Shown here: in pieces, positions 1 through 10,100 of the stretch | Layout of the letters: each line of letters opens with the position of its first letter | Numbering within the stretch: position 1 is the stretch's first letter | Assembly (NCBI GenBank): GCA_023935145.1 | Contig: CM043698.1 | Location: 147,057,625-147,121,624 of the forward strand | Direction of reading: 5' to 3' | Length of the DNA: 64,000 nucleotides | Source of the DNA: Bretschneidera sinensis | Lineage: Eukaryota; Streptophyta; Magnoliopsida; Brassicales; Akaniaceae | Program-made: the position numbers and the translations under genes | Notes under the pieces: generated by a model | Seen by the model: only the letters and a program-made list of their open reading frames with translations | Told to the model about the DNA's origin: nothing | Database searches by the model: none

Positions 1-1028
1 TAAAAAATTCGAGTTCCCGAAGCTGAAGCAGTTACTTTCGAAGTAGCAAAAAGAAAAGCACTTACGAAAGTGGGAGAGTGAGTTGAAAAGAGAATTCCTT
101 ACTTCTTTTACTCATTCAAAACCGTGCAAGAGACTTTCATCTCGCAGGCTCCTAAGTGATAAAAGTAAGGAAGAACATATATATTTTTTTATTACCTTTC
201 TGTATGTATAAGATTGAATCCATTCGATTTCTAAAACAGATTATTAATCTTACTTTTCGAGGAATCAAGTTCCCTGTCTTTTGTTGGTGTGGGAATCAAG
301 TTCTCAACTTGTGCCGAGGTTGAAACCGAGCCTATCGTGCTTCTATTCAAGTTTGCCACCAGTGTTGGAGTTGGTTCTGGGTGACCATTCTTATCGAAGA
401 ACAAGATTGGGACAGGCACGTAGGCATGTAGGCGTGGAGCATAAGCTTCATGCCATAAAGCTGAAGAAACAATCATTATTAATGTAATATCTGTAGTTGT
501 TAAAAGTCCAAGGCGTACTTACACGTAAAAGATACCTAAGCGCAAGTTTATTAAAATATGTATATAATAAATATAATTCATATGAAACAAACAATATTAA
601 TAACTATTTTAATACGAAAATATTAAAAATATTTTTAGTGTCCAACTATTTCTCTTTAGAGTCGACAAAGCTGGTTGAGTAGACAAACCGCTAAACAAAT
701 ATTTTAGATATAGAATGCATTGTTGATTGCAGGTTACAGGCTGCAGTTATTAAAAAATATTTCAAAAAATTACTTCCACTTTCAGAGTTATAACTTAACT
801 GATTTCGACAAAAAATGCAACTGAAAACTATACAAATAAAAGTTTAAAATAAAGCAACGACTTTTTTTTGGAAGATGTAGTTAACATAGCATAGGAATAT
901 GGGAAAGACCAAGAGTGAGCTTCTCCTATTTTATAATTCAACAACTAGACCTTCTCCTCATACACAACATTATTACCAATTTGTTGAAAATGCCTTCAAA
1001 TGAACTCAATGCACAAAAGTTTCTCGCC
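1..1028. other. Non-coding flank upstream of AAA-ATPase copy 1
   Basis: I recognise no gene here. Small overlapping reading frames at 231-476 (minus, 81 codons) and 281-487 (plus, 68 codons) are repeated unchanged in the second duplication copy, but base identity there is essentially complete, so their openness is not evidence of selection. The sequence is AT-rich and leads into the AAA-ATPase start. It probably holds the promoter and 5' leader of that former gene. I could not place a TATA box with confidence. Confidence 0.4.
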
Positions 1029-1965
1029 ATGGTAGCTTCTCTTACTGCTCAATGCTTATCCCACGCATTTCCAACGACCTCATTCCACATGAGATTCGAA
1101 GATTCTTCTCCGGTCTCCAAGATTTTTCCCATTGATTCTCTTCCCAACTCACCATCCTCATCGAAGAATATCAAGGGCACTCACTGAATAAGGTCTTTGG
1201 GCGGTGAATATCTATTTGGGAACCAAAGTATGCATGCTTGTTAAAAGACTTAAAGTGGGCAAGGCTGAAGAGGAGAAGAAATTAGCAATCACCATGGATA
1301 GAGATGAAGAGATAGTTGATGATTTTGATAACATAAAAGTTCGGTGGAGATTTATCTTCACACAAGATGAATCATCTGGTACTAGCAGACACTTTGGTGA
1401 TCTTAACGTGCTGCGATCAGAAAAAAGATCTTATTAGTTAAGTTTTTACGAGAGACGTAAAGGGAAGTTGTTGAATTCTTACTTGACATACATTTTAGAG
1501 AGAGCAAAGGCCATTAAAGAAGAGAGCAAAGTAGGAATTCTAATTCCATTAATCTTGATCACCCAACGAACTTCAAGACCCTGGCATTGGATTCAGAGCT
1601 TAGGAAAGCATTGTTGGATGATTTGAATTCCTTCATGAAGGCGAAGGAATTCCACAGAAGAATTGGGAAAGCTTGGAAGCGCGGATACTTGTTATGTGGA
1701 CCTCCTGGAACAGGCAAATCAAGTCTGATTGCAGCCATGGAAAATCACCTGAACTAGGACATCTATGATTTGGATTTAACTGATGTTCACTGCAATTCTG
1801 ATTTAAGAACATTGTTGCTTAGCATGTCAAACCAATCCATTCTTGTCATGGAAGATATTGATTGCAGTATCAAGCTGCAAAACAGAGAATCAGGGGATGA
1901 ACCAGCAAACAATGGTCAAAAGCAGGCCAGTTTAAGCAATCTCTCTTTCTATGTCGGTCTTACTC
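1029..1965 (+). pseudogene. AAA-ATPase (ASD/HSR4-like) pseudogene, copy 1, lacks C-terminus
   Basis: The fragment matches plant membrane-anchored AAA-ATPases of the mitochondrial ASD/HSR4 type. Visible parts are the pre-AAA region with YLGTK and MDRDEEIVDDFD, then Walker A GPPGTGKSS near 1699, and the Walker B-like segment ILVMEDIDCS near 1842. The start MVASLTA is kept, but just after it a small deletion shifts the frame. Other breaks are a premature stop after SEKRSY (about 1435), a gap near 1530 relative to copy 2, and an in-frame TAG after NHLN (near 1757) shared with copy 2. The sensor and C-terminal exon is absent because the duplication ends at 2477. Walker A is intact here, unlike in copy 2. 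No functional protein is expected. Confidence 0.85.
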
Positions 1966-1972
1966 AATTCTA

Positions 1973-2240
1973 GGGTATGTTTGGATCCTGGAAAATTTTG
2001 AAGGAAAGACAAATCGGAAGAATAATTGTAATGGAAATAAAAATGAAAACTAAGAATATGAACATTTTTCTTTTTTGTTTTGTTTGGATGTAAACGAAAA
2101 GTCAGAGGAATATAACAAAATTTAACAAAGCTAATTAGTGAAAAATTCAGGGTTTCAAATGAAAGTTTTCTTTTCTTTTTAATTTTCATTTTCCTTCAAA
2201 TTTTCCTTTCTTTCACATTTTCCAGGATCTAAACATACCC
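1973..2240. mobile_element. Tourist-like MITE in AAA-ATPase intron, copy 1
   Basis: This 268-bp element has inverted ends: GGGTATGTTTGGATCCTGG on the left and the near-complement ending in AAACATACCC on the right. It has no coding capacity. Flanks are cta and tta, compatible with a decayed 3-bp TWA target duplication of PIF/Harbinger (Tourist) elements. It sits in the intron after the Walker B exon and is also present at 26442-26709, so it inserted before the segmental duplication. Confidence 0.7.
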
Positions 2241-2523
2241 TTAAGGCTATGATTAATAGAAAGAAAAAGCAAGAGGAAAGAAATGAAGAAGAAAGAAAAG
2301 TGAGTGCAAAGCACTTTTCTATCTTTTGATAGAAAAGGAAAGTGAGGATTGATGTTTTCCTTCAATCCTCTTATTTTTCCATCCACTCCATCTTCTTTCC
2401 TCTCCTTTTTCTTTTCTCCCACTTTTCTTCTCTACCAATCTGAGCCTTAAGCAATCATCTCAAGTTCTTTTAACAGGTGATTGTGGGTTTGAAGAAGGTG
2501 AGAGTTTTGGACCAGCCTTGCTA

Positions 2524-3415
2524 CTATGATCGTGTTCGTTCGGTACACATGCACCTGTAAGAGTAGCCACCCGGAGTGTGTTGGTTAAACCTTTGAAGAG
2601 AATAGTCACTTTTTACTGTGATGCTTAAACAACTCAACGGTCTCAACTGCTCCAGTTCCTTTAAAAAGTCCTTGCTATCTACTGGCAGAACATTATCTCT
2701 CAAAACTTTTGGATCAAACGAACCACACCCATGCATTCCAACATGAATGAACTAGATATTACATTGGAAGGAATTTCATCAAGTCTACTTGTATGCTCTA
2801 AATTCAAATAATTCAACTTTAACATGATCCTGAATTGGATTGGCAAACATAGTACTCCAGTATTTGACAGATCCAGGTGTCGTAATAAGGACAAATTTGT
2901 AATACTCTTATGCAGTTGTGTTAGACCAATATTATGTTTTAGGTCCAGAACTCTGAGAGCAGGCATAAATATTAAAAAGTTACTATCAATCATATTCAAA
3001 CGATTGTTATTGAGAAACAAAGTTGAATGACCCAAGCATTCAAGCATCTCTGTCAATCTTTGAATGTAATTTGCCATCAATGATATCCTTTTAACACCCT
3101 TACATTTTCCAGCCTCTGGTGCATCAATCAATTGAGCACCTTCCTGTACCAAAAATTTGTCCTTCATTTCCACACACTCGTTTGCTATCCACAAAGCCAT
3201 GTGGTGGATCACATCATGCATTTTTACGGACTCTCTGTCCTCTTCTAACAAGCATGCATAAATAAGAGTGCCTATAATATCGCATCCCCAGTATTGATTG
3301 CTTCAAGCCACTGCAATCATCTAAAACCCCTCTCCAATCCAATAGTATATCAACTCAGTTTTACAAATAAGAGTCTTTTGGAAATAAAGTGCAATACAAG
3401 AAACGTGACCTCATC
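2524..3415 (-). pseudogene. CC-NBS-LRR (RPS5-like) resistance gene fragment
   Basis: Read on the minus strand, the fragment starts in the end of the NB-ARC domain, where FLYCTLFPKD and ELIYYWIGEGFL are recognisable. It passes through DIIGTLIYACLLEE and the MHD-type motif VKMHDVIHHMALWIA, then enters leucine-rich repeats (VLDLKHNIGLTQLHKS, LRHLDLSNTGVLCLP). These are hallmarks of non-TIR immune receptors that sense pathogen effectors. Frame is lost around 3372, 3285 and 2715. P-loop and coiled-coil regions are missing, and most of the LRR is gone. It lies between duplication A and a Copia relic, so it is a stranded piece. Confidence 0.85.
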
Positions 3416-4266
3416 CCCAGTTGCCTCCTCTGACTCTTCTCCTCTAATCCTTACCACATCTGAACCGTTACATTAACATTTTGTTGCTCCTATCTCCTCT
3501 TCAGTTGCTCCCACCACCATTATCCCCATTCTCACTTTCGTTCCTCAAGCTTCAGCCCCTCTCCCTATGGCGCCTTTGCCCTCTTTAGCACCCTGCACCT
3601 CCTCTCCACCATCACCGACTTCTCCCGCCCTCACACCTCATCTGACCGAAAAGTCAGTGCCTTCCTCTGCTCCTTCAAGTTCCAGAATCATTCCCTCAAC
3701 CGATATTGTTTTTTCTGCTCCCTTTCCCCCACCGTCCACCGTTCCATCCTATGATCATTTGTTTTAAAGTTGGTATTTGCAAGCCCAAACACTTGTTCTC
3801 TCTTTCCACTACCACCTTGTTTTTCTCAAGTAAATAAAGATCCTAAGTGGCGAATAGCTATGATTGATGAATTTAATGCTCTCTTAACTAGCCACACTTG
3901 TTCTCTTAACTAGCCACACTTGTGATCTAGTTCCATATAATCCAAGGAAAAACTTTGTTGGGTGTATGTAAATTTACAAAATTAAATATCAGGTTGATGG
4001 GTCTATGGAGCGCTACAAGCGAGGTTGGTTGCTCATGGATTTCATCAACAACGAGTTATTGACTATCATGAAACTTTTAGTTCAGTTGTTAAACCTACTA
4101 TTATACGCATTATTTTATCTTTAGCCATTTCTCATGCTTGGGTGATTAGACAACTGGATGTTAAAAATGATTTCCTTCATGGTTACTCTAATGATGTTGT
4201 ACACATGAAACAACCTCTTGGTTTTGTTGGCAGCATTCGCCCCTCGATGTTTGTAAATTACACAAA

Positions 4267-4271
4267 GCTAT
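4267..4271. repeat. Target-site duplication gctat, left
   Basis: The five bases gctat flank the solo LTR on the left and recur at 6014-6018. Joining the outer flanks restores the Copia RT frame at KLHKAIYGLKQ, which supports the boundaries. Confidence 0.85.
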
Positions 4272-6013
4272 TGATAACTCTGTGATAAGAGCCATAAAAT
4301 GCATTACAATCGTACTTATTTGTTAGCACTTTAGGGTTGATTTAGGTCTTAATTGCATTTTTATTTATTAACAACTCTAAAGTGGTATTTTTGGAGCATT
4401 AACTTATTTCGGTGCATTTTTCAGGTATCTTGATTTAAAAGAGATAGAAGAGCTATCATCATTTTAAACACGAAGCTCCATTGAACACTCAAGCAAAAGA
4501 ATGGTCGTGAAAGAGCCAAGATGAAGAGAAACTAAGAAAGGAGTTTTCACTAAGTTGCTGGAGTTTCCATACGAATCAACCATCTTTACAAATTAAACTG
4601 TATTGATGTAGGAAGAACCAGGAAGTGTGCCACATATTCTTAGAAAGATCTGGAAGTCTACTTCCTGTAGGATTTTACGGTTCATTAAAATCCTTTTTCT
4701 AAAGAAAGTTATGGCGATTTTAGCAGACAGAGGTCATACCTCCTGGTTCAGCATCAGCCCCACCTCACAGCACCAAAATGCACAGAGAGGACAGAAACTC
4801 AAGGCTGCAGCGCCAGGATGTTGGCGCTGCAGCGCTGGTAGCTGACACAAAGAAGGATTTCAACAGCAAGTTGGCGCTGCAGCGCTAGAAAGTTGGAGCT
4901 GCAGCGCCAGAATTAGGGTTTCTTTATGTCTTGACGCTGCAGCGCTGGGATGTTGGCGCTGCAGCGCCAGCCCGCGAATTTTGAATGTTATAAATTGAAA
5001 CCCTAGCTGAACAAGAAGGGAATCTGGAAAAGAGGCGGAAAAGAGAAGAAAGAAAACAGAATTTGGAGGAGAGGAGACACGAAAGGAGGCTTGGAGACAC
5101 TCCGAGAGGCTACGCATCAAGCTTTTAATCATTCTTCTCCGGTTTTGTATTCTTCTATTCTATCTATGTTGATGTTTTATAATATGAACATGGGTTGTTT
5201 GAACATGATTATGGAGTAGATATTTTTGTGTTAAGGATAGATGGATCCTAAACCTTTATCTTGAGTTGTTGTTTGGACAAGTGGAATTTAATGTGTTTTT
5301 CAAAGAGTGTGTTTTATTGTTCTTAATGCTTTTTATTATTTTGATTCCTTCTTTGGGCATGGTGATGTGTCGAATAGAGAAGCCATGCTCTTATGAATGG
5401 TTGAACTAATAAATATGATATTGGATTTTTATGTATGCAAAGGCCAGGGTAAAACATGCCATGAATGGAATAGGAGTAACCGAATAGGGATTCTAGGAAG
5501 TTCATGTGGTCCGTTTAAATCGTAACCGAATAGGGAGATTTAACTGAAAGGAATCCAAAAACACTTAATGCTTCTCAATTTGAGTTAATCTAGAATAGAC
5601 CTGGAATACGGATATTCGAAGTTAATGATTCTTGAGATTGTGGTTAGACCCGGAATATGGATAACCAATTTATTGGGGATTCTACCATCTTGGAAAACAT
5701 ATTAAACGAAACTTGTCCATTCGAAACTCTTATCAATTATGGTTTAGGTGAAGTCGAGTCCTTAGCACGTTAGTTCATAAGAGTTTTAATTCCAAAATTT
5801 GCTAATCTTCCATTATTTACTATTGCGTTCTGTTTTTCCTTAGTTAATTGTTAGTAAATCTTTCCCCTACAATTATTCGTTTGCTCAAATAACAGTAAAA
5901 AATAAGTCATAATTTTTGTAGTATTTGATCAGTCCTCGTTGGGAACGATATTCACTAATCATTTTATTACTTGAACGATTAGTGCACTTGCTAGTGTCAA
6001 TTTCATCGCATCA
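4272..6013 (+). mobile_element. Solo LTR of a Ty3-type element
   Basis: This 1742-bp block starts TGATAACTC and ends CGCATCA. Perfect 5-bp gctat duplications flank it, and no internal domain is present, so it is a solo LTR left by LTR-LTR recombination. Its first 400 bases resemble the LTR of the gag-only element at 54585-56080: both share an ATAAAATGCA start, a TTAGGGTTGAT block and the AAATTAAACTGTATTGATG block near 4590. It likely belongs to the same broad Ty3 group. A probable TATA box (ttataaattg) lies near 4989, just after GC-rich palindromes. Confidence 0.85.
4800..4975. repeat. GC-rich palindromic dodecamer cluster in the solo LTR
   Basis: Perfect or near-perfect copies of the palindrome GGCGCTGCAGCGCC recur about six times over 175 bases, spaced 20-50 bases apart. 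The surrounding LTR is AT-rich, so the cluster stands out. It ends about 15 bases before the likely TATA box, a position suited to U3 regulatory sites or hairpins. Function is inferred from position only. Confidence 0.8.
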
Positions 6014-6847
6014 GCTATCTATGGTCTAAAACAGACTCCTCGGGCTTGGTATCACTGGTTCAGTTTTTTTCTTCTCTCTCTTGGTTTTTGTTGTAGCCAT
6101 GCAGAAACTTCTATGTTTGTCCTCAAGTCACCTCATGGTCTTCTTGTTTTACTATTGTATGTTGGTGACATTATTCTGACAAGTAATAATATGACCTTTC
6201 TATTTCGCTTCATTCATACTTTATCTCAACAGTTTGCAACGAAGGATCTTAGTGATCTTCATTATTTCCTAGGCATTGAAATTGTTCGGTCCACCTCAGG
6301 TCTATTTCTCTCTCAAACAAAGTACACCAAAGACCTCTTACTTAACTTCTCTATGTCATTTCCAAAACCGGTCAAAAATCCTTTTCCCTCTAAGTCTCCT
6401 CCTTCCCCATGCAGTTGTCGCACCCTCTCCTCTCTTCCCCCACCCCCCAAGCTGTTGTGCCCTCGAGATTTTCACTCTCTCCTCGGGAGCAGCGTGTCAC
6501 CTCCCTCCTACTCCTCCTCTAACACTCTGTTAGTGTCGTTGTCCACTCTACCAACGGGGTATTCAATCTAAACCAGTCTCATTGTCTTCTCTACATTATT
6601 TTTTACTTCTATTTTCTTGTTAGCTATTTTTAGTAAAAACAACTAGTTGTTCCATTCAAATTAATGGTAATAATTAAAAGAAAGATTGAGGAGCGAGTCT
6701 CTCTCAATATACAAGCCTTAAATTAGAAAAATTTAATGACTACCACATATTTAAAACTACTAACTTCATATTTTTCTCTTTCTCTAACTATAAATAACTT
6801 TTTTAGTGCATGCAACATTATTCAACCCAAAGAGAATATTAATAAAG

Positions 6848-7545
6848 ATGGCAAAGTTTTTGTCGGCAGCCGCCCTCATTGTTGTTACTCTGGCCTTCTC
6901 ATCCTTCGTTACCATCACCTATAATGGGAACGAAATCGACTTCGTGCTTGTTACGGGAAAGGTTTACTGCGATCCATAGACGGTAATTTACTTACAAATT
7001 GAAAACAAAAAAACTTTTTTTTTTTTTAAGAATAACTTGAAAAACTTGTTTTTGAAAACTTAATCTAAACTCATTTTCATCGTCAAAGAACCGTTTTTAG
7101 TTTTGGAGTGACGATAATAATTAATTTTACTGATTAACATTTAATCCAACAATTATATCTTCTCTCTTTGTAAAGGATAGATAATTATCTCATGACTTCG
7201 ATTCTAATCACCATCATATACTTAAAAAAAATTGTGTGATATCTAATATTAATTGCAGGTGCTAAGCTTCGGTTGAAGTGCACGGACCGTGTAAGTAACA
7301 AGCTGACATACTTTGACGAGACTGTAAGCAAAGCGGATGGAAATTACTTAATACCAATTGTAAGCGACCATAAAGCTGACGTATGCGACATAACTGTGAC
7401 TCACAACCCTCACCCAGAGTGCAGTGAGAGAATTGACGGTGGGAAGCTACTATTGTCAGGCAATGGGAGTTTTGCTGATCCGAATTCCGATGGTTCTATT
7501 GGGTTCATGACTAAGAAGGTATCACCAGAATGTCCTCATTTGTGA
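6848..7545 (+). pseudogene. Pollen Ole e 1-like protein, broken copy
   Basis: Exon 1 (6848-6979) encodes a signal peptide MAKFLSAAALIVVTLAFSS and reaches TGKVYCDP, then hits TAG. Compared with the intact paralogue at 46776-47531, about 35 bases covering the second cysteine and CRVKFETKLSKY are deleted, which creates the stop. Exon 2 (7259-7545, after a clear cag acceptor) keeps KCTDRVSNKLTYFDE, CDITVTHNPHPEC and the tail, but ends early at CPHL. Without the exon 1 end, the cysteine pattern of the Ole e 1 fold cannot form. Confidence 0.9.
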
Positions 7546-7683
7546 TATACTGGCAACAAAAATTAAATTAAATTAAACAAAGTTTAATCTAATTTAATTT
7601 TTTTATTCTAAATTATAGTATAAAAAATAATAAAGACTTGATTGACTTAATTTTGTCAGAAATTATTACGATGACGTTTGAGT

Positions 7684-7765
7684 TGGATTTAATTCAGTTT
7701 AAATCCAGTTTTTTAAATCTTTTCAAGACAATTAAAAAGCTGGATTTAAATTAGATTAAATCCAA
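7684..7765. repeat. Inverted-repeat insertion (small MITE-like)
   Basis: Two arms of about 32 bases (7684-7715 and 7734-7765) are near-complements, starting TTGGATTTAATTCAG and ending with its complement. The spacer is 18 bases. The corresponding place in copy 2 (around 47680) lacks it, so it inserted or was lost after the duplication. I cannot place target duplications with certainty. Confidence 0.65.
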
Positions 7766-8087
7766 TACCAAACATAACACGTATGGAGAAAGATTTTAAT
7801 TACAATTTTTTGTATAAGAACATACATGTATGTACATCAATGAAATGAGATGACATTTTGGTTGATATTAATTTCTTCTTTTTCTCTTTTTTCATGAAAT
7901 GAACATATTATCTATGCTTTTTTTGTTTCTTCTTTTCTTCTTTTTCGTTTTAAAAAAAAAAAGAGATTTCTTTTATAGGGTTAGTCTAACAAATCATCTT
8001 TAGGTTCGTCCGACTGTATAACCATGATTAATATTAAATAAAAAGTTGACAAATGATCTTCAAATGGTTTATAGACTTAAAAACATG

Positions 8088-8339
8088 TTAGGTCTGTTTT
8101 ATCTAAAAATTTCTTAAAATTCTGGAAAAAAGTTGAAAAAGAAAGGAAAATATGATTTAGAAAAAATTATTTTTTTATTTGTGTTTCGGATATCAAAGGA
8201 AAAGTTAAAAAAAATGTAACGCAATGTAGAAAATAAAAAAACTAAGTAAAAAAATTAGTTTCAAAATAATTTATTTTTTATGTTTTCCTTTTGGTTCAAA
8301 TTTTTCTTCATTTCACATTTCCGAAGTCAAAAAATACCC
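8088..8339. mobile_element. Degraded member of the Tourist-like MITE family
   Basis: The block resembles the MITE at 1973-2240 in length and order: a left GGTCTGTTTTAT-type end, a central TTTGTGTTTCGGAT segment matching TTTTGTTTGGAT, and a right end acatttccga...aataccc. It is absent from the matching flank of copy 2 near 47960. The match is by eye and loose. Confidence 0.4.
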
Positions 8340-8435
8340 TCAGAAAAAGGAGATAAAGTGTTTGTTCTTCATACCCATCAAGTGGCCAAAAGTAAATAAA
8401 TAAATCCTTTTATCGTTTTTTCTCAGGTTCAGTGC

Positions 8436-10100
8436 AATATATATATTCTGGCATACATGAACAGAAAGCATTTTTATTTCTTTTTTCCTTTTTCTTTTGT
8501 AAAAGAAACCATGAGTTGAGGCCACATAACCCTTTTCTGCATATGTTTATCTAAAGCCTTTTTATTCTTTTCTTCAAGAAATTGGAAGGGAAGTAGTCCA
8601 TTCTCATTTGTTATCCCTCTCATTCTGAGTATGAGTGGCAGTTTGAATATTTGTCTTGCGCGCTAACTAATGACTCTACCAACTGGGATAGAAATTATAT
8701 CTCATATCGACATTAAAAATGCAACACTTATATGAAGTTCCCTTAAAAAATTAGATTTACAACAGTAAAATTAATGATCATAACCTATCATCTAAAATGT
8801 ATTCATGAAAATTTTACATTTACAAAAAATCAACGTGTTTTGATGAATTTTAACCTATAATGTAGGCCCTAGTTTTTTGTTCAAATTTTGATAATTTTTA
8901 AACCATTGATAAAATATGGGTTAAATTATACACTAAAGTAATTTTTTTTGGGTGAAAATTTTGTGTAATTGATCTGTTATATGAATTTTATTAAATGGTA
9001 TATAGGTTGATCTAAAATTTTATTTTTAAAAGTATCATTTTTTAAGAGAATTTCATGGACTTCATATAATCAAGGAACTCTGTCTAAGTTTTGCCTTTAA
9101 ATTAATATATTATCATATCTTGATAATTAATCTCTTCAATGGAAAAAAAGAAAAAAAAAACATTTCATAGGAAAATATATCAAATGATATATATATATTA
9201 AATATGAATCAAGATTCTTTTCAGCGATTGGGACAAATTTTTATACACCACTAGATAAATACCATCGTTATATATATTCTGGCATATATGAACAAAAAAA
9301 CAAAATTATTTCTTTTTTCCTTTTGTAAAAGAAACCATGAATTGAGGCTATATATATACCCTTTATGCATATGTTTATCTAAACTCTTTTTATTCGCATG
9401 AATTTTTTTTTTTATAATTTTTTTAAAGAATTAGACAACACAACAGGAGATAGTCCTCATCTATCCCGTGTGAGTGGAGTTTGAACCCTAGTCTCTTTAG
9501 TACCAACTAAGTTAGATATATTATCTAATTTCCACATTACAAAGGCAAAACTTATATATATGAAGTTCCCTTTAAGATTTCGAGGCTTACAACAATAAAA
9601 TTAATTATCGTAACCTATCATCTACAATATATTCATGAGAATTTTGCATTTACAACAAATCAACATATTTTGATGAGTTTTAACCTATGATCTAAGCTCT
9701 TGTTTTTTGTAAAATTTTTGATCAGTTTTAAACCGTTAATGAAACATGGGTTAAATCGTACATTAAAGTGATATATATATATATATATATATTCGTGAAA
9801 ATCTTGTGTAACTGATCTATTATATGAGTTTTATTGAATTGTGTAGTTCGATCTCAATTTTATTTCTAAAAGTATTGTTTTTTTAAGAGAACCATGGACT
9901 TCATGTAAAGAACTCCTTCTAAGTTTTGCCTTTAAATTAATACGTTACCAAATCATCATACTTAATCTGTTCAATGAAAAAAAGAAAAATAAAAACCATT
10001 CGATGGAAAATTTGACAAATCATATATATTAAAGAGGGATCAAGATTCCTTCCAGTAATTGAGAGAAATTTTTAAATAGCACTGGATAAATACCATGTCT
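8436..10100. repeat. Large tandem duplication, period about 830 bp
   Basis: Unit 1 (about 8436-9268) and unit 2 (about 9269-10100) run in the same order with many differences. Anchor pairs include atatatattctggcata (8438 and 9271), gtaaaagaaaccatga (8499 and 9324), tatgaagttccctt (8730 and 9560), aacctatcatcta (8782 and 9612), and a caagattc...tagataaatacca block near each unit end. No coding frame is shared. The divergence suggests an old duplication inside copy 1 of duplication B; copy 2 has no equivalent. Confidence 0.8.

Larger units (their letters stand above)
1..2477. repeat. Segmental duplication A, copy 1
   Basis: This block matches 24439-32233 at a constant offset of 24438 bases, once the Copia-2 insertion in the partner is removed. 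Positions 1-1049 show no difference from 24439-25487 by eye; from 1050 on, substitutions and small indels appear at a few percent. Similarity ends at the shared bases taacagg (2471-2477 and 32227-32233), after which copy 1 runs into NLR sequence and loses the last AAA-ATPase exon. The left limit lies at or beyond the window edge. Confidence 0.95.
3416..6560 (+). mobile_element. Degraded Copia retrotransposon relic (integrase tail to RT)
   Basis: The relic begins with a Pro/Ser-rich stretch (3416-3766) typical of the linker between integrase and RT in Copia polyproteins. RT follows: KWRIAMIDEFNAL near 3848, LVAHGFHQQRVIDYHETFS near 4026, and QLDVKNDFLHG near 4153. A solo LTR interrupts it at 4272-6013. 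RT resumes as AIYGLKQTPRAWY, YVGDIILTSNN (catalytic YVDD changed to YVGD) and DLHYFLGIEIV. There are several stops, and a 23-bp tandem duplication lies near 3884-3925. LTRs are not recognisable. The right edge abuts duplication B at 6561. Confidence 0.85.
7546..8435. other. AT-rich 3' flank of Ole e 1-like copy 1
   Basis: No gene is visible. The first part aligns with the 3' flank of copy 2, including the run of aattaaattaaa and a conserved gaacatacatgta block near 7819. Two insertions are absent from copy 2: an inverted repeat at 7684-7765 and a MITE-like block at about 8088-8339. Poly-A and poly-T runs are frequent. Confidence 0.6.

Noticed and set aside
231..476. Minus-strand 81-codon conserved gene, repeated at 24669-24914
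   Set aside because: The only conservation is identity of the whole surrounding duplicated DNA; no family features are recognisable.
2213..2422. Lys/Phe-rich minus-strand frames in the AAA intron
   Set aside because: They read through MITE ends and purine/pyrimidine-rich intron sequence.
3567..3767. Pro/Ser-rich secreted or cell-wall protein
   Set aside because: It has no signal peptide and is the typical linker between integrase and RT of the Copia relic whose RT follows in order.
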